In this document: positions 1 to 10,582 of the stretch, piece after piece
Layout: each line of letters opens with the position of its first letter
How positions within the stretch are numbered: the stretch's first letter is position 1
From: Adiantum capillus-veneris
Lineage: Eukaryota; Streptophyta; Polypodiopsida; Polypodiales; Pteridaceae
Direction: 5' to 3'
DNA length: 64,000 bases
Assembly: GCA_014529385.2 (NCBI GenBank)
Contig: CM043953.1
Coordinates: 89,024,342-89,088,341, forward strand
The notes under the pieces: model-generated
Seen by the model: only the letters and a program-made list of their open reading frames with translations
Databases searched by the model: none
Told to the model about the DNA's origin: nothing
Program-made: the position numbers and the translations under genes

Positions 1-3
1 GAT

Positions 4-39
4 ATGGAAGAGCTACTTCTTTATGTATAGCTCTTCCAT
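4..39. repeat. 12-bp perfect inverted repeat (hairpin)
   Basis: The arms ATGGAAGAGCTA (4-15) and TAGCTCTTCCAT (28-39) are perfect reverse complements around a 12-base loop. It may be the edge of a small inverted-repeat element cut by the window start. Function is unknown. Confidence 0.6.
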
Positions 40-65
40 TAAAAAAAGTGTTAATTAAAAAAAAT

Positions 66-95
66 AATGCCTTTGAATTTGAGGCATTTTTTTTT
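66..95 (+). other. Hairpin followed by T-run
   Basis: The arms AATGCCT (66-72) and AGGCATT (82-88) flank a 9-base loop, and a run of about nine T follows. In bacteria this would read as an intrinsic terminator. In this plant nuclear context it is probably coincidental. Confidence 0.35.
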
Positions 96-3000
96 GCTAC
101 TAGAGTTGAAAGCATCATCAAGGATTACAGTGTTAAGAAACATTGGGATAACAAATAAACAAAAAAAAAGGACTTCTCACAAGCCCTCACTAAAGAGATT
201 TTCATATTGAGGGGATGATAAATGAGGATGATAAGTATGATAAATGAGGATGATAACACCAAGATAACAAATGAAGAACAATAAGATATTAAAACGTACT
301 CCCATTTATGCAGGCAATTCATATTCACAACAAGATAAACCTGATCTCAACAATGATACCAAGGGTCTAACCCAATATAAATGTATCCTTTAACATTCTG
401 TTTCCTCTTGTACACACTTTGCTTCTCTATTGCAAGTGGATTCATTTACTAGAGTGTTGCAATTATCTTCTTGCTTATATTTACATACATCCATCCAAAT
501 AGCCATGTAATTATTATTCCCCTCAAAAGGTGAAATTATTGTCCCCCTCACAAATTTTTCTAGATCAACCTCTTTTATCACAAAGGTAGGAACTCTCTCT
601 TATGGAGAGCATGAGCATTCTTTCTATTCCAAATGAATATTACGTAAATGTAGGCTACTTCCCTAAGAGTATTTTCATGGTTTTGTTACCCTTTGATTGT
701 GCTGAATATCTCAAACAACAATTGAACAATGTATAAGAATCACTATTGAGCAGAATGAAAGGGAAGAGAGTTATGGATCAAAACTTTAAAAGAAAACACT
801 ATTCCTCATGCCCTAGGTTGTGGAAGGCATCTCTTTAATAATGAAAAAAGTGGAAATTATCTCTTATGAATAGTATAAGCATGCTTTCTTTTTAAATTAA
901 GTGATATATTTATGAAGGATATGTCCATGAGATATTTTCATGGAGGTAGTATCCTTAGTTTATCTTCAATAGGTTTAAGATAAGTACGAATGCTAGAGTT
1001 GTCTCTTAATGAGATGAGCATATGCATGCTTGATTTGGGGAGAGAGTAATATAAATTCCATGAGATAGTTTCATGAGGTAGTCACTAATTGTTTGTATTG
1101 ATCACTTGAATACCAATGAAACAACCCAAAAGCATAATGACTTAGTAGCATCAAATTTAACCATAAAATATATGGTTACTAAGATTCATCATGTAGTCTA
1201 TGTTTGAGAAGTAAGATCATGTACCGATTTAAATGCACTAAATTTCTATCTTGTTACTCACATAGAGAAATAAAGAATACAATAATTACACCTCATACTA
1301 CACCCACAAATTTATACTTTACAATCGAAAGGCCAATATTTAGACAACTTACCTGTTTTGGCACATTTCTAGTTAAGGAGGCCTCAGTAGGAGTCATTTT
1401 AACTTTGTTTAGCTTACATTGTTATTTTTCAAATAATACCTTTTTCACTCCAACACCACTTTGGAGTCCTTCAGAAAAAATTGATTTTAGCATTCTTCAC
1501 ATATTTTGATTCCAAAAGGTCTTTATCCAAGTGTTATTGTCTACGTCTAGTCAAAACATCTTCCTTCAAACTAATCTTTCTAAAGAATAGTCTAAATCTA
1601 CAAGAAAAGACCTTTAAATAAGAGGATGAAAAATTTGAGTCTCTTCAAAAAGAGATACTAAAACTCTCGAGGAGACATGATAATTTCAAATAGTGTCATA
1701 TATCAATCTTGTCCACCCATGGAAAGCATTACTTGATGTTACGATATGGTCATATATCAAACTTGCCAACCAAAAGACTAATATGAAACAAAAATATCAA
1801 GCTTGGAATCCAGACAAAAATAAATCTTGAGCCTCACCATAGCTAGAAACACAAGTGTTTCAACTTCTAGCTAAGACATGTTCATCTAGTATAGTGGAGG
1901 CTCAATAAATTTTGATCAATAGTCAAAGGCAAAAAGTACCTCAAATTTGACCTAAAAGTTTTGTACCAGGTGGAAGAGGATTCAGCTTACATTGGATACC
2001 CTCCATCACTTCAAGAAGAAAACACTTTAGAGCTAGGCTAGAAATACCACTTTTCCCTAGCAAACCAATGAAAGTGTTGATGATAAAACTTAAGTATGAG
2101 CCTTCAAAAACTCAAACTTAGCTTTGATCATGTGATTACAATAAAGGGAAGAGACTCTTTAATTATCAACCAAAGAATCCTCATGAAATTTTGGAGGGTT
2201 AAAAATGAGACTTTTTGACCATTGAGCTAGATAACTACTTATGAAAGTGATGAGGTACAAAGTTGTGGCTCATGAAAGAGTATTGGGACAAACTCAAGAT
2301 ATTCAAATTAAATGAAATTATCTGAGTTCCATTCCAAGGAGTACTCTAACAAGGATGGGGCTCAATCTCAATTTTGAGGACATAGAGGGTCAAGTTTTGA
2401 GCCTCGTGAAAGGAAAAAAATGTCACCATAGTCAAAGGAGAGAAATTAAAATTTCAGAATGGAAGGGATGCTATGGTAAGGATGAGTCACAAAATTTGTT
2501 CCTCATGTATGTCTGTATCGATAGTTGTCATAATTGTACACATTAGTAGAGATGAGGATGGTGCAGTCAAAGTTGGTGCGAGCTAGAAAGCGATCTATGC
2601 CAGGCAAAGGCTGCAGTAGGTAGGTGCAATGCAGAAGGCTAGGGCAGGTACCAAGGTCCTGGGCAGCCAAGGGGTAGCAAGAATGCATGTCTAAAGTGTT
2701 TTTTTAGGCCAAAAAAGCTTCAAGATGAACTCAGGTGGGATACCACATGAAGGTCTCCAAAGTGCCAAGTCGGTGCTCTAGAATGTAGTGTTCAATGTGC
2801 TCTAGAAGCCTGTCCAAACGGCTCATCAAATGGAGCCCCGATGCTCAAGATATTGAAGTACAAAGTTAGAAGGTGTTGTAGATACCCAATGGATAGGGCA
2901 GCTGGGGGCAGGTGGCCTATGCAGATGTCAATAGATAGATGCATAGAGCTCAAATTATGGAGCATGCCTATCTTCTTGGATTTTGGATCGGAGCTCGGGA

Positions 3001-3399
3001 TAGCAAGTTATGATTAGTTGAATATTTTTCGAGGGTTGGGTCTATGCCCACTTGCCTGCATTGTAGGATGCACCATCTAGCATCTTTTGGACCTTACCAA
3101 GGTTTTCAATGATAATATGCAGCATGTGGAGCTAGCACAAATTGAGAGCTTGTCAATTGGATGCTTGGTCAGTAAGATATGGCGAGTCCAAATTGGCGGC
3201 AGATGCTAGAGAGAGGGATGCAGATAACTTTCTCGATTTTTTGTGGCCTTGGATAGTGGGCTCAAAGAAGTCAATAGTAGATGGAGATTGTGCAGAATGA
3301 AGCCGGGTATATAGATTTGCAATCGGGATTTACAGCTCTGAAATGGGATCCGTGGGTAGAAGATGGGAGTTGGTGGACCAAGTTGGCACCCTAAGGTGG

Positions 3400-4283
3400 G
3401 GTTTCTCTCTCATGGAAGAGGTTTTTTTTTAAATATTAAAGCTTTGAGGCTTGGAGGCCCAGGAGATGGCATGTGGAGGCGGGAAAATCCCACATACGGG
3501 GCTATTTGGGATGGGGCGTGAGCCCTCCTAGAGTCATGTGTGGTGCGAGCAAGCTCCTTGGAGCTGTGACGATGGCAGGCCCCGTGGGGCGCTGCGGTTG
3601 GCGGTGCCAAAAGCGCGCAGTGGCGCGCAGGTGGTTTTGTGGTGGTCGGAGATGGTGCACAGTAGTGGCCGTAGGTGGCGGATGATTTTGGTTGGGTGGC
3701 CGTAATTGATGATGTGGCAGTACCCAACAGGGGCCCGTTCCCGCGGCTCTTGGAGGCCCCCATCTTTTGGAGTTAAGGGAGGAGGTAAATAGCGACATCG
3801 CTAATGCCCCCCTCCCCGACATGAGATAGAGGACAGTCTCGCAAGAGAGAGAGAGAGAGAGGGAGAAAGAGAGCCTGAGAAGGCCTCCAAGTGTACAAGG
3901 GGCAAATCAAAGGACCCGTTTCAAGGCCAACCAAGCCAAGGCAAAGGCAAGGACGGAGGCCGTGACCAAAAAGGAGGAGGAGGAGAGAGAAATAGAGAGA
4001 GAGGAGTCTGGTGGGGGATAGGAAAGGGCCGGATAAAGGTGGTCAAGGGGAAAATCAAAGAGGCAACAGAAGAGGGGGCCTTCCAAAGGGCAAAAATTAA
4101 AGGAGAAAAGGGAATAATAAAAAAATGCCAAGGAGCATTAGCGATATTGCTAATGCAACCCCCCTCAAGTGCAAAAAGAGCAAGAGAGAGCAGAGGAAAG
4201 CAAGGCGGTTTCCCCCTTCCAAAAGATACCAAATTAAGGTGCCAAATGGACCAATTGAATGTAGTTTCCAAAGTTGAAAACCC
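3400..4283. other. GC-rich region upstream of gypsy relic G
   Basis: This stretch is much more GC-rich than its surroundings. Open frames exist on both strands, but their proline-, alanine- and histidine-rich translations have no family signature and look like composition artefacts. Two related short palindromes occur: TAGCGACATCGCTA near 3,789 and ATTAGCGATATTGCTAAT near 4,137, each followed by a C-rich run. They may mark a duplicated segment in the 5' part of G's LTR. The LTR's outer end could not be fixed. Confidence 0.35.
3845..3860. repeat. (GA)n microsatellite
   Basis: A pure GA run of about eight units within a purine-rich stretch. Confidence 0.9.
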
Positions 4284-4823
4284 CCCCACTATAAAGGTAT
4301 TTTTAAAATCAAATTAGGGCCTTTTTTAGTGTCGTTTGACGCCTGCAAAGTGGAGCTATTTGACAGACTAATCCCTTTATACTTTTTTCTTGAAAATGGC
4401 CATGGTGATGGCAGTGAAAGCTTTTGTAATATGATTTTTGAAGTGCAATCAAGCCTCTGTTGCCCCGTCTTTCTGTCATTTCCCCTTCACCCCTTCTCTT
4501 TCTCCTAATTTCATGTTCCCCTTAGTACCGGTAGTGCGGATGTGTGTGCCCCCCCGGACCGATAGTGTTTTGTGTGAGAGAGTGAGATTGAGCCGTTGTG
4601 TGTGTGTAAGGGTGGAGACTGACCGTGGTAGTAGGTATGTGTTGTGTGGTGATTTGTGGAGTGTGTGAGCATTGGGAAAAGAGCAGGTGGTGGTTTTCTA
4701 GTGAGAAGTGTGTTTTTGAAGGTGTTTTTTGAGAGGATAGGGGTGTTGTGGATACCTTAAGCTTTAGAGAGGCCCTTGTGTTTGTGCCGGGCATGTTCCC
4801 CCATTCCCCCTCTCCATCTTCTA
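4284..4823 (+). mobile_element. Probable R-U5 part of gypsy element G LTR
   Basis: A TATA-like TATAAAGG lies at 4,290-4,297. The end of this stretch (GGATACCTTAAGC ... CCATTCCCCC) resembles the end of the gypsy A LTRs at 10,583 and 42,508 read on their own strand. It is followed by GTGCCCCCACTTAGGAT, which resembles A's primer-binding site. The outer LTR boundary is not seen and no second LTR is present. Confidence 0.4.
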
Positions 4824-4893
4824 GTGCCCCCACTTAGGATCCCACTCATTGCTCCCAGTTGAAAAAAAAGAAGTGTTTTTTCACATTGGAAGT

Positions 4894-5784
4894 CATGGTA
4901 GCTAGAAGCTATGGACCGATTTTCATAGGTGAGGAGGGACGTGACGAGTGGATGTCGAATTGCGAGCTGTATATGCTATCGTTGTGTATGCCAAGCGAGG
5001 ATAGAAAAATATAGACATTTCCTTTAGTGATGCGTGGAAAAGCTAAAGTTTGGTATGAAGCTCTGGAAGGTGAGCCGAGGCAAGCATGGCCGACTCTACG
5101 GGCGAGGTTTCTTCATGACTTTTGCAAGGAGGCGTCCCCAGTCAAGATGGATGCGAAGCTGAAGGCGCTTAAGCAAGATGTAAGCGAAGAGTTCAATTTG
5201 TTTTTAGGTCATTTTGAAGAGTGTTGGTCAAAACTAGCAATAGGCATGCAATTGGCTAATGGAGACTGCTTTAAGCTGGACAAATTCATGGCGTGTCTGC
5301 ATCCTAAGGTGAGAGAGAAAGTCGATTTTTAGAGTCCAAAAAATTACAATGGTGAGGTGGCAATTGCACGATCAAAGAGCAGAAAGATAAAGAAAAAGAT
5401 AGAGCAAGGTGTGTCGGGGGCTATGAGACGATGGCTCCCCTTCAACCGCAGAGTCCAAGGGAGGCTGTGCGCGAAGAGAATCATGGAAACAAAGGTGTAG
5501 CTGTTGTGCTACAAAATTGGGTACGCACAGTGCAGGATTTGTCCGAGCAAATGCAAGAGTTGCGGCTCAGTGTGATGGATAGAGGACAGCCAAGAGGAGC
5601 AAGAGGCAGGGCAAGGCCGCTGCCAGGTAGGTGCTACAATTGTGGAGAAGAGGGACACTATGCACTTGATTGTCCTCAACCCCAGAGAGAGAGAGGAGGC
5701 ATTTACCTGCTATTTGGTAGTAGAGGTCGAGGTCAAGGGCAGTTCAATGGTCCAAGAGAGCAAGCAGTGGAAAATCCTGTGTAG
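4894..5784 (+). pseudogene. Ty3/gypsy gag relic (element G)
   Basis: This is a decayed capsid/nucleocapsid (gag) gene of a gypsy retrotransposon. From the ATG at 4,894 the frame reads the typical N-terminal region (GRDEWMSNCELYMLSL), meets a stop near 5,011, and continues with the capsid core (KAKVWYEALEGEPRQAWP, then LHPKVREKVDF) to a stop near 5,330. After a frame change comes a glycine/arginine-rich tail with a CCHC zinc knuckle, CYNCGEEGHYALDC, at 5,632-5,673, which binds genomic RNA in this family. The capsid part matches the gag of element A (41.5-42.5 kb, opposite strand), so G and A are one family. The gene is cut at about 5,785 by a copia LTR, and no downstream pol is present. Confidence 0.85.
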
Positions 5785-6038
5785 CCAACTCCGCCAAACG
5801 GAGGCGAGGTCCTAAGAGTGAATATTATCGGGGTGTAGAGCGCGTGCGAGAGCGTGTGTGTGTGTGCGCAACAATGGAGAAGAGAGGAGACATAGGTTTG
5901 GGTGGAGTCCAAACACAATAGTGTTAGGGTTATGAGTCCTTATTATTTTTATGTAGAATGAATGTTCAGTGTTAGTTCCTGGTAGTCTCCGGCCGCCCAA
6001 CACTTAGGTGCGGCACATTGGGTTTTACCACCCCAACA
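5785..6038 (-). mobile_element. Copia LTR K' (minus strand)
   Basis: Read on the minus strand, the LTR begins TGTTGGGGTGGTAAAACCC at 6,038 and is immediately preceded by the purine tract AAGTGGGAGGT. About 120 bp of it recur in opposite orientation at 6,485-6,735. The outer end near 5,785 is inferred from the loss of gag G and is approximate. Confidence 0.6.
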
Positions 6039-6222
6039 ACCTCCCACTTAAAGGACAATGTGCCTTTTAGATGGGGTGACAATGTATATATATATACAAT
6101 ACATGTAGACAATGACCATGATCATCTACCCAATGCCCATGAGTGCCCGACAATGTGCATACCGCTCTGAAGGTAAGCCCTTTGTTAGAAGATCAGCAGG
6201 GTTTTCCGTGGTGTGAATCTTG
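6039..6222 (-). pseudogene. Copia RNase H C-terminal fragment plus polypurine tract (K')
   Basis: The minus strand reads the conserved copia pol terminus KIHTTENPADLLTKGL at about 6,170-6,217. It then runs about 120 bp of 3' untranslated sequence into a polypurine tract (6,039-6,049) and the LTR. The upstream RNase H is missing: at about 6,222 the sequence changes strand and becomes the plus-strand RNase H of K. This is the 3' end of a copia element broken by an inversion or a head-to-head insertion. Confidence 0.75.
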
Positions 6223-6483
6223 GACAAGAGAAGGTCCACTTCAGGCTATGTTTTTGAATTCACTGGAGGTGGTAGTTTGCAAGATTGTGTTACCTTGTCT
6301 ACTACAAAGGCTGAATATGTTGCAACTTCAGAAGCTTGCAAGGAAGCTATATGGCTTGGTCGGTTGGTGGGAGACTTTAGAATCAATGTTGAGATGCCTG
6401 TGTTACATTGTGATAGCCAAAGTGCTATACAATTGGCAAAGAATCCAGTGTTTCATACAAAGAGAAAGCATGTGGATGTGAAG
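6223..6483 (+). pseudogene. Copia RNase H fragment (K)
   Basis: This is part of the RNase H domain of a Ty1/copia polyprotein, which degrades the RNA strand during reverse transcription. Visible motifs in order are RRSTSGYVFEF, TLSTTKAEYVATSEACKEAIWL, CDSQSAIQLAKNPVFH and KRKHVDV. The frame is open from the start of the fragment. After KHVDVK it passes directly into LTR sequence at 6,485, so the final part of the domain is missing. That missing part lies next door on the opposite strand (6,170-6,217). RT, IN and gag are absent. Confidence 0.9.
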
Positions 6484-6484
6484 T

Positions 6485-6735
6485 TGTTGGGGTGGTAAAT
6501 CCCAATGTGCCACGCCTAAGTGTTGGGTGGCCGGAGACTACTGGGAACTAACAATGACCATTCATTCTACATAAAAAGAACAAAAACTCATAACCCTAAC
6601 ACTATAACTTCCCATTGGGGTGGTAAAGCCCAATGTGCCACGCCTAAGTGTTAGGTGGCCGGAGACTACTGGGAACTAACACTGACCATTCATTCTACAT
6701 AAAAAGAACAAGGACTCATAACCCTAACACTATAA
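6485..6735 (+). repeat. Tandemly duplicated partial copia LTR (128-bp period)
   Basis: Copy 1 starts TGTTGGGGTGGTAAATCCC at 6,485. Copy 2 starts at 6,616. Both end ...CACTATAA and are nearly identical, and both match about 120 bp of LTR K' in inverse orientation. The 8-mer CTTCCCAT follows each copy (6,608-6,615 and 6,736-6,743). It is native sequence of the copia F RT gene that begins here, so copy 2 sits exactly between two copies of target sequence. Confidence 0.85.
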
Positions 6736-7430
6736 CTTCCCATCTCCCAAATTCTTTGTGTAGACGCAATGATCTAAATTGCATCTTCCGAATCCATGAC
6801 CCAACATCCATCAATTGAACTTCAAGTACCACTGTCTTTATGCTTGCATTAAACCATACAAGCTCTTCTTTAATCTGCAAACCATTTTTTCCTTACATTT
6901 TACTTCATATTCCTTTGGTTGAAGCATGTAAATTTCCTCCTCTAAATCACCGTGACGGAATGCCGTATGTACATCCATTTGCTCAAGATTTAAAACATGA
7001 GCAGCCAAAAGCTTAAGACAAGCATTTATTTTTAAAACAGGAGAAAATATTTCATTGAAATAAATACCTTTCTTTTGAGAAAACCCTTTTACCCCATAAG
7101 CCTAAATTTGTACCTTTTCTTCCCATCTTCTGCTTCCTTCAACTTGTACACCCATTCGTTCTATAGTGCATGTTTACCTTTAGGCAACTCAGCCAACTCC
7201 CATGTTTGGTTGCAATGTAACGAGTCCATCTTCACCTGCATACTCTTCACCCATTCTTCTTTGGATTTGTGTTGCATAGCTTCTTTGTATGATTTCAGCT
7301 CTCCAGAATCTGAGATCACGAGATGGGTGAAGGAAGGAACAAACAAATCTCGAGGTCTACTTGCTCTTGTAGGTCTTTAGAGCATAGGTTGAGGCTCCTC
7401 ATTTGGTTCACGTTGCACATTGTCACTATT
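6736..7430 (-). pseudogene. Copia reverse transcriptase, N-terminal part (element F)
   Basis: On the minus strand, starting at the high-coordinate end, the IN-RT linker is followed by the copia RT opening (YKEAMQHKSKEEWVKSMQ, then NQTWELAELPKGKHAL). After stops and frameshifts come KGFSQKKGIYFNEIFSP, a degenerate LEQMDVHTAFRHGDLEEEIYM and FERCNLDHCVYTKN-like sequence. The gene is cut at 6,736 just before the region that would encode the YVDD catalytic box, so the RT could not work. The truncation coincides with the LTR fragments of K. Confidence 0.85.
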
Positions 7431-8290
7431 TGCACTCCTTGAGTCTTCACCGTGCTGAAGCTCCATGTACTCATCACTTGTGTCTTTTGTTTGTTAGCCT
7501 TTGTACATATTTTGTTCATTGAAATTTACATCTCTACTTCTAAAGATTTTACCATATTCAGGATTCCATATGTGATACACAAAGTCAGCTTCTCCATAAC
7601 CAATGAAGAAACACTATTTTGACTTTGCATCTAGCTTTGACCTTAGGCTTCAATCTATGTGCATGAAAGCCTCACACCCAAACACTTTGAGAAATACATA
7701 ATTCACCGTTTTCCATGTCCATGCCTTTTTTGGAACTCCTTCATCCAATGCCATTGAGGGTGACCGGTTGATTAAGTACACAGACGTACTTACTGCTTGT
7801 GCCCAAAGCTCAAGCATTAGGCTTTGCATGTAGCCGCATGCTTTGTGCTCGCTCCATGATTTTTCTGTTCATTCTTTCCAGAATTCCATTTTGCTGAGGT
7901 GTCGTTGGGGTTTTCTTTGCCTCTGAATGCCATTGCTAACAAAATATCTTTCAAAAGTTTTGCTGGAATATTCTCCTCCATTTTTGGATATGAGGCGTTT
8001 AATCTTGGTACGTGCTTCATTCTCCACAAAGGCTTTCCACCTTTGAAATATGAAAAACACATTCGACTTATTCTTCATTACATAAACCCGTTTTTTCCTA
8101 GTTGCATAGTCCCCAGACATCAGAATGAACCAATTCAAAAATTTTATTTTTTCTTTCATTTTTTGCTTTTTGAAATTTATCCTCTTTTATTTACCATAAA
8201 CACAGTCTTCACAAAATTCTAAATCCACTTCTTTCAAACCTGGTAGAAGCTTCTTTGATTGAAGGATTTGTATTCCTTTTGCACTCATAT
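7431..8290 (-). pseudogene. Copia integrase remnant (element F)
   Basis: Minus-strand motifs are a GAG-pre-integrase segment (LLPGLKEVDLEFCEDC), a core segment where the usual SDNGGEY reads SKNGGEYSSKTFERYF, and the C-terminal region VFGCEAFMHID ... SKLDAKS ... CFFIGYGEADF typical of copia IN. The second catalytic Asp of the D-D-E triad is replaced by Lys, and several frameshifts break the frame, including the region that should read TPQQNG. It is homologous to the E copy at 43,712-44,660. Confidence 0.85.
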
Positions 8291-8720
8291 ACCCTGGTAG
8301 TGCCATACTGCACTATCAACTTCTATGGCCGTTGCACAAGTTAAAGATTGCATGCTAACAATACACAAGTACAGTGTACCAACATTTTCTCCTTTGGAAA
8401 CTGCCAAAAATCTCTTTGAGATCTTCCAACGTTTGTTTCCAAATGCAATGTTGTGAACTTCATCGTCCAATTGTCCTGTAGAGATCAAAATCTTGCGAAG
8501 AGAAGGAACATGCCTACCATCATTAATCTTCTTTTCATTTTTGTTAGCAGTTTTGACACAAACTGTACCTTTGTCAAAAATATCACAAGCTTCATCATCT
8601 CCCAAGTATACATTCCCCAAATTACCTTTGGTGTAATCTTGGAAATGTTGCTTGTGTGGTGTCTCATGCAATGAAGCCTCAAAATCCTCTACTGTCTAGG
8701 AGTTAGACACGTTGTTTAAT
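8291..8720 (-). pseudogene. Copia aspartic protease remnant (element F)
   Basis: The minus-strand frame at 8,285-8,671 reads the protease region of a copia polyprotein: DFEASLHETPHK where the family has DSGAS, then NVYLGDDEAC, then GRHVPSLRKILISTGQLDDE. The catalytic D-S-G has become D-F-E. Element E carries the same DFEAS change, so it predates the separation of the two copies. The stretch lies between the gag zinc knuckle and the integrase, as expected for copia. Confidence 0.8.
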
Positions 8721-9529
8721 GGGAGAATTAGACTTTCTTTCTCTACTTTAGGTGCCACATTGGCCTCTGATGTTGGCTTGCTGTCTTGAGACTTTGACTC
8801 CTTCTTCTTCTTGGATCAACAATCCTTCTTGATGTGGCCCTTCTTGCTACAGTTCCAACATTCAAGAACTGATTTTGTGTGTGACTTGCTCCACCTTGAG
8901 CAATCATGACTCTTTTGGTTTTTCAACCTCTCCTTCCATCTTCCCCTTGTTTCTTCTGAATTGAAACACTTGATGATTTGCATGTGGATCTCCTTCGCAT
9001 TTCCTCGCTTAGAATAACACCCACAATATCATCAAACTTAAGATTCTTTGTGTCAGAGATAGAGTTACAACCATCACAAGGTTGTCCCAACTATCCGGTG
9101 AGATAATAGTATAAGAAGGGCTTGCACTTCATCGTTGAAAAAGATTGAACAAGTGCTTCATGAGAAATACCTTATTGGATGCCGATGGTTTCTCGTAGAG
9201 GCCATCTAGTGACTTCATCAAGTCCTTCGTGGTCTTCATTTTTTAAACGTTGAAGGCCACCATTGACGCAAAAAATAGCCGGATTGTTCCTAATGCCTTT
9301 CGCTCAAGGACAATACATGCTTCATATGCCATTGTTGTAGGCTTCTTTGCAAGACCATCTAGTGTCAAATAAAGGTCTTTCTGGTAGAGATAGTCTTCAA
9401 TCTACATATTCCAGTGTTGGTAGTTTTTGTTGCTGAACTTATCAATCTTGAGATTCCCTTCCTCCCCCATTACTCCCACTCAATTCAAGGAATCCTTTCC
9501 TTGAGATACTTTAGCTACAAGAAAACCTT
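8721..9529 (-). pseudogene. Copia gag remnant with CCHC knuckle (element F)
   Basis: Next to the PBS the minus strand carries a broken gag reading frame. Its C-terminal half contains the zinc knuckle CWNCSKKGHIKKDC at about 8,815-8,857, followed by a stop. The corresponding parts of E (45,148-45,716) are better preserved, including ECWNCSKKSHIKKDC, and confirm the alignment. Multiple frameshifts are present. Confidence 0.75.
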
Positions 9530-9541
9530 GCTCTGATACCA
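9530..9541 (-). promoter_or_regulatory. Primer-binding site, initiator-Met tRNA (element F)
   Basis: The minus strand reads TGGTATCAGAGC, the classic plant copia PBS, two bases inside the LTR edge at 9,544. Confidence 0.95.
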
Positions 9542-9543
9542 AT

Positions 9544-10126
9544 TGTTAGGAAATAGGACGTAGCTAAGTAGATAGTAGATTAGCTTACTTAATGGTTCAT
9601 CAAATGTGGGTTACATCCACAAAAAAGCAGGCCCTCAATGGCTTTAGTACTTCAAACAAGAAGTAGGTTACAAAGGGATTATACCTTTTATGGAGCTCTC
9701 GCCTTGCTTCACTCTCACCACCTCACACACACCTTGTTGCATCAACTTTACAATGCATCACAATGCTACATTTTGTGTGTAGAAAAGGCCTCATTTTATA
9801 GGCCAAAAGGGCTTCCCTCTCTCATAAGAGGCAGTAGTGTGTAACTGCCCAAGTCCAAGTTGGACTCTCTAATGTGCCCTTGAGAAGAAAACTCCGTCTT
9901 TAAATCGGCCACCGGCCATTGACTTACGACCACCGACCAACCAACCGGCCGTTTTTTGACCACTTTTTGGTTGTCATCCAGCCATAATATTCGGACAAAA
10001 CGGAATATTTTACCAAATGATTTTTCTCCACGCAAGATTGATGGATTCTCCTCATAATAGGAGGCTTACAAATGTGCAGTTTTAATACAAAAATTACAAG
10101 GGGTAAATCAGGCTCCATACTTAACA
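9544..10126 (-). mobile_element. Copia LTR shared by E (3') and F (5')
   Basis: On the minus strand it starts TGTTAAGTATGG at 10,126 and ends ...TTTCCTAACA at 9,544. A TATA box (TATAAAAT) lies at about 9,792-9,800. The inner side at 9,541 carries F's PBS. The outer side at 10,127 is the polypurine/3' end of another copy (E). One LTR therefore serves as the 3' LTR of E and the 5' LTR of F. It matches the LTR at 45,892-46,495, at roughly 90% by eye. Confidence 0.9.
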
Positions 10127-10582
10127 ATTTCCCATTTGGAGACTGATCTCCACACAAAACCTGTATAACTGATTTTCATCCTGATTTCTTTTCCTTGAAT
10201 GCCAATTGAAGATGACCAGTAGTTTAACTTCTCCTTCTTGACTACCTTTGTAAACATATCTGTAGGATTTTCACTTGTGTGTGTCTTTCCTAGCTTTAAT
10301 TGTCCCTCTTCCAAACGAGTGCGTATGAAGTGATTCTCACCTCAATGTTCTTTTCCCTTGAGTGAAAGGATGAATTCTTTGCAAGAGTAATAGCGCTTTG
10401 ACTATCACTATACAAGACACAATTGTCTTACCTGTATCCAAGATCCTCCAAGAATCTTTGAAGCAACAAAATCTCTTTGCTAGCCTCCGTCATAGCTACA
10501 TATTATGCTTCCATGGTAGAAATTGAGACCATTTTCTATAGCTTTGAAGCCCAAATTACTGATGTGCCTCCAATCTTGAATA
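10127..10582 (-). pseudogene. Copia RNase H and 3' end (element E)
   Basis: Minus-strand motifs are a degenerate STMEAXYVAMTEASKEILLL, SDSQSAITLAKNSSFHS, then after a frameshift RLEEGQLKLGKTHTSENP and NPTDMFTKVVKKEKL. These are the C-terminal half of copia RNase H and the usual pol terminus. A purine tract (CCAAATGGGAAAT) joins it to the LTR at 10,126. The upstream edge at 10,582 is the end of gypsy A's LTR. Confidence 0.85.

Larger units (their letters stand above)
1..3400. other. AT-rich region without recognisable gene
   Basis: No reading frame here resembles a known protein, and all open stretches are short and low in complexity. At roughly 598-660, 866-940 and 990-1,080 three similar passages occur (a run like CTCTTATGGAG, then AGCATG, then a TTTCATG motif 60-90 bases later). 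They look like a very degenerate tandem or dispersed repeat. From about 2.5 kb onward GC content rises toward the gypsy relic G. It is probably old transposon or intergenic DNA. Confidence 0.5.

Noticed and set aside
66-95. Rho-independent-like terminator
   Set aside because: All other evidence points to a plant nuclear genome, where such a hairpin plus T-run has no established terminator role.
3410-3822. Overlapping minus-strand frames rich in proline, alanine and histidine
   Set aside because: GC-rich composition leaves few stops. The frames overlap in several phases and have no domain.
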